Below are positions 58,001 to 64,000 of a DNA stretch of 64,000 nucleotides, in pieces (the first letter of the stretch is position 1; the number at the start of each line of letters is the position of its first letter). Source of the DNA: Crossaster papposus (taxonomy: Eukaryota > Echinodermata > Asteroidea > Velatida > Solasteridae); NCBI GenBank assembly GCA_037893245.1, contig JBAIAA010000028.1:1240001-1304000 (forward strand), read 5' to 3'. Position numbers and translations under genes: made by a program. Under the pieces are notes generated by a model that did not search any database, was not told the DNA's origin, and saw nothing but the letters and a program-made list of their open reading frames with translations.

Positions 58001-58127
58001 ACTTGGCCGGGGTTTGGCACACAAATTGCCCCGCTTGTCCGGAACTTGGCCGGGACATGGCCAGGGGGTTTAACATTTCAAAAATGCACCTCGTGTGCAA
58101 GTCCCGGCCATCCCGGGTACCCATTAT
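52091..58127. repeat. Array unit U3 (closest to the basic unit)
   Basis: 6.04 kb with no large extra insertion, the best template for the unit. Order: CCAGACTAGTTAGC (about 52398), GTGCTTGACAACTAACC (about 52751), CACCACAAAGAAC (about 53110), hairpin MITE (53331), GGATCATCGCAGA MITE (54186-54321), GTCGTGTTTTGC (about 54916), GTTCGTTTGTCCGAAGG (about 55276), tRNA-like boxes (about 55633), C-run block (56350-56510), partial TTAA MITE (to about 56795) and GC-rich element (57005-58123). Confidence 0.85.
57005..58123. mobile_element. GC-rich 1.12-kb element with TGGGTACCCGGG inverted ends, U3 copy
   Basis: Same ends, length (1,119 bp) and interior as the U2 copy. Confidence 0.7.
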
Positions 58128-61100
58128 CACATAAAACATGTATAATTAATAGGCCATCAGCCTCGTTAAAAGAACCTGACAGCCGTTGATTTGACATGAA
58201 TGGTATAAAATACACCATTTATTTGTGTGTGTAATTTTCGAAAATTGATGGGTTTAGGGGATTCATTATAGTAAATATTCTGACGCTTATCGGTTTTAAA
58301 GTTGTTGTGTTCATAGATGCTGAAAAAAACCAAGAACATTCATGCTGTTTTTTGTAGACTGGTTCCTTGACTTTCTTCAAGCGAAACAGAGCAAGTATTT
58401 ATAGACGTCAGGTAATTATCAGGTTAGTAAACCAGACTAGTTGGCTGGCACACATCCACAGATGTGTAACAGTATTACAAATAAAACGTGGACTAACTAA
58501 ATTTATTAAATTGGGGGCAGTGTTTGAAAACAATAAGGTATTTCCAACTATTGTCGCCGGCAATCGTTGAAATTTGATACAAAATTTCACTTTTCTTGAA
58601 AACCACAGCATACCAGACGCTTTGAAATGTTATTCACCGTACAGTCAAATAAGGTACTCCATAATAATTCAGTAGGTTTTTTTTTGGTTTTTTTATGTTT
58701 GCAAAACAGTAAATCTACCTTTAAAGAATAAGGATACTATTTTAATTGTCAGTTGTGCATCATTTAAAACAGCAACAGTTCTTAAAATCTAAAGAATGGT
58801 GCTTGACAACTAACCTGACAATATTTTAGCTCTTTGAATGCTGTAAATTCTGAGGAAATAATTTGCAAGTACTATTATTTGATCTTCAAAATGACAACAT
58901 GCCAGAAGGAATAATTTGACAGGGTGTTCAGAGTCATTAATATCTTAACATCAAGTAAGCTCCTGAATAATTATTTGGTTGGTCACTTTTTGGATGGTTG
59001 CAAAAAGTATACTATCCCTTTAGATTTAGTCACTGAAAGTGTTTTTTTACAGTACAAGTAATTCTAAAGTCGTGGGGGTCACAAATTAGAAGTCGGTCAG
59101 CCAGTCGTCACGCATCAATAGGCCGACAACGCTTGCGGATCGGCCCCCAAACGCCGCACCACAAAGAACTACTAAGCGGCCAAAAACGAACCGGACTCAA
59201 ATTGTACGCAGACAAAAGCGTGGTAATAAGGACCGCTTGTGTCAATGCCCTCCGTGCAAGAAAGCGACACCAGCTTTTACAAAAAAGCAAATAATCTGAA
59301 CAATACATGATTGACGGATGTTTGTAAGCATTAGATCATGGAACTGACAACTCCAATCTGAGACAGCGGCCGAACCCCAAATTTATGCAGTTTGGCAATG
59401 GTGATGGAGCCAGACCTAAGTGTGGTTTGGAAAACGGCCAGTGAGTGATGGGAAAACATGTTCTTTTAAAGAAAACAAATTTCCGTGGGTTGTTTTTTCA
59501 TATTAATTTTTGGTGGGGCTAACAAATGTTCCCTTCCAGGTTAGTCAGTAAAACTGCGCCCCCTCCCCCCGACGAAATTTCGAAAAAACTAAATACATGT
59601 ACAATGTATTTATGTTGACATTCAGTGCCCTTGAAAATTAGTGCACCCCTATGTAGCTGACAAATTAACCCTAGTTACGCCACTGGGGTACATTCCAACT
59701 AACGTTTAGATGGGACCACACTGGATTGACTGGAAATATTGAGCATGTGCGTTCAAAGACCAAGTTTCCCTCCCAATGTTATGCTTCTTAAAATAATATA
59801 CCTAAAAGCCCATGCAATGCAATGCAATGATTGAAAATACATATTTTGTGTCCCAGAAAAAGAATTTACTTTTTCGATTTAACGTCGACCGTCCGATGAG
59901 ACGAATTTTACGAATTTAGGACGAATCAGAATGCTACAAACTTGAAATATGCACCTTAATAGAAATTGTAACATTTCAAAATTGAAATAGAGCTCGGCGA
60001 TGTCCGCTGACGAAATTAAAGTGTCATTACAGTGAATGTGTGTGACATGTGTTAAAATGACAGGAAAAATCTGTACTAAATCTTGGGATGAGCAACCATT
60101 CATTTTCCAACGGTTCAACAAGGGCTTGATTTCATCTACCAATTTAACCCTAAATAGTCACTTCTATCACTAGTACATATACCGATTGGTGATATTGTGC
60201 CGTGCCTTTGGTGGTACAAGCGTGAAATTTGGCACACCGCCGGAGTATGTAATGAGAAAGATAGGACCCTCGCAGATTTGTCCTTACAAAAAATAGGTAT
60301 AGAATAACAAAGAATTTTCAAGATTTTCAAAATGGCTGTCATTGCTTGTTATTCTACCGATATTTATTCAAAGGGCAAATCTGCGATGGCCCTATTTCGA
60401 AATATATTTCTCATGACATATTCTGACCATTTTCTGACTGTGGGCTAAATTTCATCAAAGGTATCATATCAATTCCCCCAAATACTGCCCCACTATGCAA
60501 TGTGTATACGGACCTGGGTGCGCGCTTATACCAAAGCCGCCTTGTTTACATGGTCTGTACTAGCGTGGATACATGTACATGTACTATGCAATCATTGTGT
60601 TGACATTGATCCAATGTGTCAACATATTTTGTAGCCAATCCAGCGGTAATCCCATATCACTGCTACCTGTTATTACTGTCTGACAAGTTGTGCATTGATC
60701 AAGTTTGAATGCCACTTGTAATGCCACCCGGCTGACACAGCGTGAAGTGGCGACTCATTTCTATATTCAAACACATTCCGGAAGATAATTACTTTAGAAG
60801 GCTATCGTTAGAATTGTAGGTTGAAATAAAACAAACAGATTTTACATTAAGAGGTGGATGTTTTTTTCTTCGAAAATGGCCCAAAGAACAATTTGCTTCA
60901 AAAATTCCTTATTCCAACCAACACTATAGATTATGCCTGATAATCTTAAAATATACCACTACATGTATAGAGAATAGACAATTTGCCCTCTTTTTATTCT
61001 GTATTAAAATGTGCGGCGGTATGCGCAAGCGTCGTGTTTTGCAAAAACTTTGGTTAAGGAGCGACGTCGCAGCTCAGATCGCCTTCAAATTATGTGGCAT

Positions 61101-62324
61101 TTGAGGTCATTCCTTAACCAAATTAATACAAAACACGATACGTGCGCCTGTAAAAAAGAGAGCACATCGTCTATAGGTAGAATACATTTGTTGCACTAAA
61201 GGCATTTGTTTTCATCTCCAAGACTTCAATCGGAGAATTAAGGCAGTAATACCTCCACCCTTCGTGTCCCGGCTAGTATTAGATCATTCCCCAGATTTTT
61301 GTATTGCCTTTCCAGCAGTTGTCGACGGCATCAAATACTGAAATAAGAAGAACCGACTGTACAAAATCCGAAGGTTCGTTTGTCCGAAGGCTCGTTAGTC
61401 CAATGGTTCGACAGTACGAAAGTTCGATAGTCCGAAGTACAGTGTCATGCCGTGTCATGGCACTGTCATGCTTTCTAGTGCAGTCGTCTTACCGTAAAAT
61501 ACGGTTACTTTGGCCCGGCATGGTAACTTTGGCTGATACATGCCAATATTTCGTTGATTGTCTTACTTGTATTTTTGGACATAATGTTTTTTAATGGTCA
61601 AGAAAGAGTTAACAAATACTATCGAACTGGAGTTTCTGTAATATCTTATACATTAGATCTCCAAACGATCGGACCAAGGTTGCCAAAGACTCCCAATTTT
61701 ACGGTACCACTCGACCACCGAGCTAGCAGGGGTCGGCTGGCTGGTTCAGTCGGCAGAGGGTCGTGGGCTCGAGTCCCACCCGAGTTAGTGATACTTTAGA
61801 TTATTTCTGGCAAACAAAACCTGTTATTGAAATTACAAATCTGATTACAAATCTGATATTGAATTTACATCTCTCGACGCAAATAATTACATCTTATGAA
61901 ATTAGTTGTACAGTGTGTACATTAGTTGTATTAAGTGACTTGGAAGGTTAGTAGAATTGGTACTTTAGTCAAGTTTAAAAGTCTTTGATGTTCCCGTGGG
62001 TGTCTCTGCGGCGGTCAACAAAAGATTCTGTGAGGGCGCAACTACTGAGTGAAGTTGCCGTAGCGGCTCCTTTGCGGTGCGACTGAGGAAAATATCGCAG
62101 GACCCGGCAGGCCGCATCACGGCGACCGCAGGTCGTTCTTTGCAAACCGCGTTACATCCAACAAGGAATTGGGTAACTGAGTGCATTGTGTTCCGTCACA
62201 AAAGGTAATTAGACCTGGAATGAGGCCGTGTAAGGAGTGGCGATTATTCATTGCGTCACTTGCTACATTGAGCTTTGGGCTAGAAATCTCTTCTTTAATA
62301 GTGTCAGCCTATATATGGATACAT
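58128..62324. repeat. Array unit U4 (truncated)
   Basis: Follows U3 order through the tRNA-like boxes (about 61741) and the GCACTTGCTACATTGAGC block (about 62255). It then switches at about 62325, within TATGGATACATTTG, to sequence homologous to 29985. Confidence 0.8.
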
Positions 62325-64000
62325 TTGTTCACGATGTCATGTATGTTCTGTGTAAACCAATTAATCCAAAGTGTCAATACATTTTGTAGCCCATCCACCG
62401 ATAATCCCTAGAATCACTGATAGTGATGTCTGCTACTGTCTGCATGGCAGCTGTGCACAGGTCGTCGTTTTATTGCTCGTCGAGTTTTAGTGTGTTAGAA
62501 GTGGCGACTCGAAACCCTTGATCTTGTTTAGGTCATTGACTTTACTAGCCGAATTAGCGAGTATCATTTACGGTGTTTGAGGTTCGTTTTGTGTAGAAAA
62601 GAAAGCAAAGGACTATATACATGGCAGTGATCTTAGAAATTGTACGCGCTCTATAATCGCATAGTACGCACACACATCTTTGTACAACACGCTCTATATG
62701 GCTAGATGGTGCTCCCAATCTGGTCCCAAGACTAAAATATTGTATTTAAATGTTGACGTCAGGGAGGTTGTCAGGTCAAATAACACGATTACCAGACTAC
62801 TCTATAGCCACCACCACCCCACACAGCGTGTCTCTCCCTTATGTTGCAAAGAGTGAAGTCCCCACACCAACAATTAGGTTAAACAAAACAAATAAAGGTG
62901 ACTTTCACACGGATTTGGAGGAAATAAAGTGGATATCCACCCTCATCTCACCTTTTGCGTATTAATATGCGAAGAAAATTTAGGATATTCAGAAAAATAT
63001 TTAGGTAACCACAAATGATTAGTTGACATTAGTGGTACTATATATACACCATTTGCTCTTTTTGTAATTTCCGAAAATTAGAATAGGTTAGGGGATTCAT
63101 ATAATAGTACATATTGTGACGATGACTTCAGTTTTTAAAGTTTGGTGTTTTGTAGAGTAGAAAACCAAGACCGTTCTTGTTTGTAGTCTGGTACCTTGAC
63201 TTCCTTCAAACGAAACAGAGCAAAAAAGACATCAGGGAATTATCAGGTTAGGAAACCAGACTAGTTGGCTAGCATTCATTCACAACTGTATTGTACAGCA
63301 AGTGAGTGATTCATCTGGGCAATTTTCTTTTGGTGGCAAAGGAAAACAAAGGTTCTTTTTTTCCATATTTGGTAGGGCGAAGAAATATTTCCTATGTCAC
63401 AATTAGCACCATTCAGGTGAGTCGGAGAACATCGTGGTCCGTGCCCCCCCCCCCCCCCCCCCCTCCCCCACCCTGGTGATCCCCCATTTGAAATCTCGAA
63501 TTACACACAAACAATACAGGGTGGTAAACAACCGCAACCTCATATTTCCTACCTCCATGTTCCAATATTTTAAGAGTAAAAAGTTGCAAAAATTGAATTT
63601 TATTTAAACAAATTCGCGATCCCCGGACGGCGATCGCGAAAAAACAAAGATACACTGTAACACACTGTTTTGTGCTTTTCTCGGCATCCATGATTGTAAA
63701 ACTTCGAACAGGTCAGTTAAACGATATTTACAATAAGATACAACCCACAAAATCTACCCATTCATGATAATTCGAGCAATTACCAATGGTGTATCCTACC
63801 TTTAAAGGGAATGTAGGCCTACATCACTTTATATTGCTGTAATTTTCAGAAATTGATGGTTGGGGTGGTGTGTGGGGGGGTGGGGGAGTATGTTACAGCA
63901 AATTTCGTTACACTGACTTATTTGACGTTTTGGGTTCGTATAGATGCTGTAGAAATTAAGAAAACCATTCATGTTCTTGTAATCTGTTCTTGTAGTCTTG
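62325..64000. repeat. Second copy of the array start (U0-prime)
   Basis: 62325-63297 repeats 29985 to about 31020 at high identity and lacks the micro-palindrome present at 30536. 63300-64000 then repeats the C-run block and TTAA MITE piece of 32130-32830. The hAT MITE and the GGATCGGCCC block that separate these in U0 are absent. Continues past the window edge. Confidence 0.8.

Noticed and set aside
29985-64000. Array as a gene family cluster
   Set aside because: No open frame is conserved across all units, and the conserved blocks are explained by MITEs, hairpins and other repeats.

Overview
This is a eukaryotic, AT-rich, intron-containing genomic window dominated by mobile-element debris. 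The exon/intron structure (GTAAGT-type donors, phase-matched exons), the abundance of short hairpin and TTAA-flanked elements, the CR1/L2-like and RTE-like LINE tails and a macrosialin/LAMP-like gene suggest a marine deuterostome invertebrate, perhaps an echinoderm. That assignment is inference; no marker locus settles it.

Two host genes can be supported, both on the minus strand. (1) A LAMP/macrosialin-like gene has its signal-peptide exon at 15544-15631, a low-complexity hinge exon at 3133-3527 and the start of the luminal domain at 1496-1660. It runs off the left edge and has a 12-kb first intron. (2) A compact three-exon gene at 24960-26432 encodes a divergent homeodomain (L34, A35, L40, V45, W48, F49 and R53 kept, N51 lost) split at codon 46/47. 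These genes show no evident functional link.

Region by region: 1-15.6 kb is the LAMP-like gene, whose introns hold foldback and MITE insertions, a decayed Tc1/IS630-type transposase and an intron-containing tRNA-Ile(UAU)-like sequence. 15.6-24.9 kb is intergenic, with a 5'-truncated CR1/L2-like LINE, several TTAA-bounded MITEs, minisatellites and a 24-bp palindrome flanked by an 8-bp direct repeat. 26.4-30 kb holds more MITEs, including a 1,041-bp element with 53-bp inverted ends inserted inside another MITE.

From about 30 kb to the end the DNA is a degenerate tandem array. A basic unit of about 6 kb recurs at 34.7, 43.1, 52.1 and 58.1 kb, and the sequence that begins at 29,985 starts again at about 62,325, a 32.3-kb recurrence. 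The copies act as their own empty-site controls. They show directly a 2,681-bp foldback element with about 750-bp arms carrying arrays of a 21-bp GACCGATCGGTC-type repeat (6-bp target duplication), a LINE fragment in its loop with a further MITE inside that LINE, a Tc1-like element with TA duplication and a hAT-type MITE within it, a 755-bp terminal-inverted-repeat element, an RTE fragment with a 14-bp target duplication, and tiny (22-30 bp) palindromic insertions flanked by 7-8 bp direct repeats. The micro-palindromes and the 21-bp-array foldback element are the most unusual signals. No complete autonomous transposon, rRNA, CRISPR array or operon-like cluster was seen.
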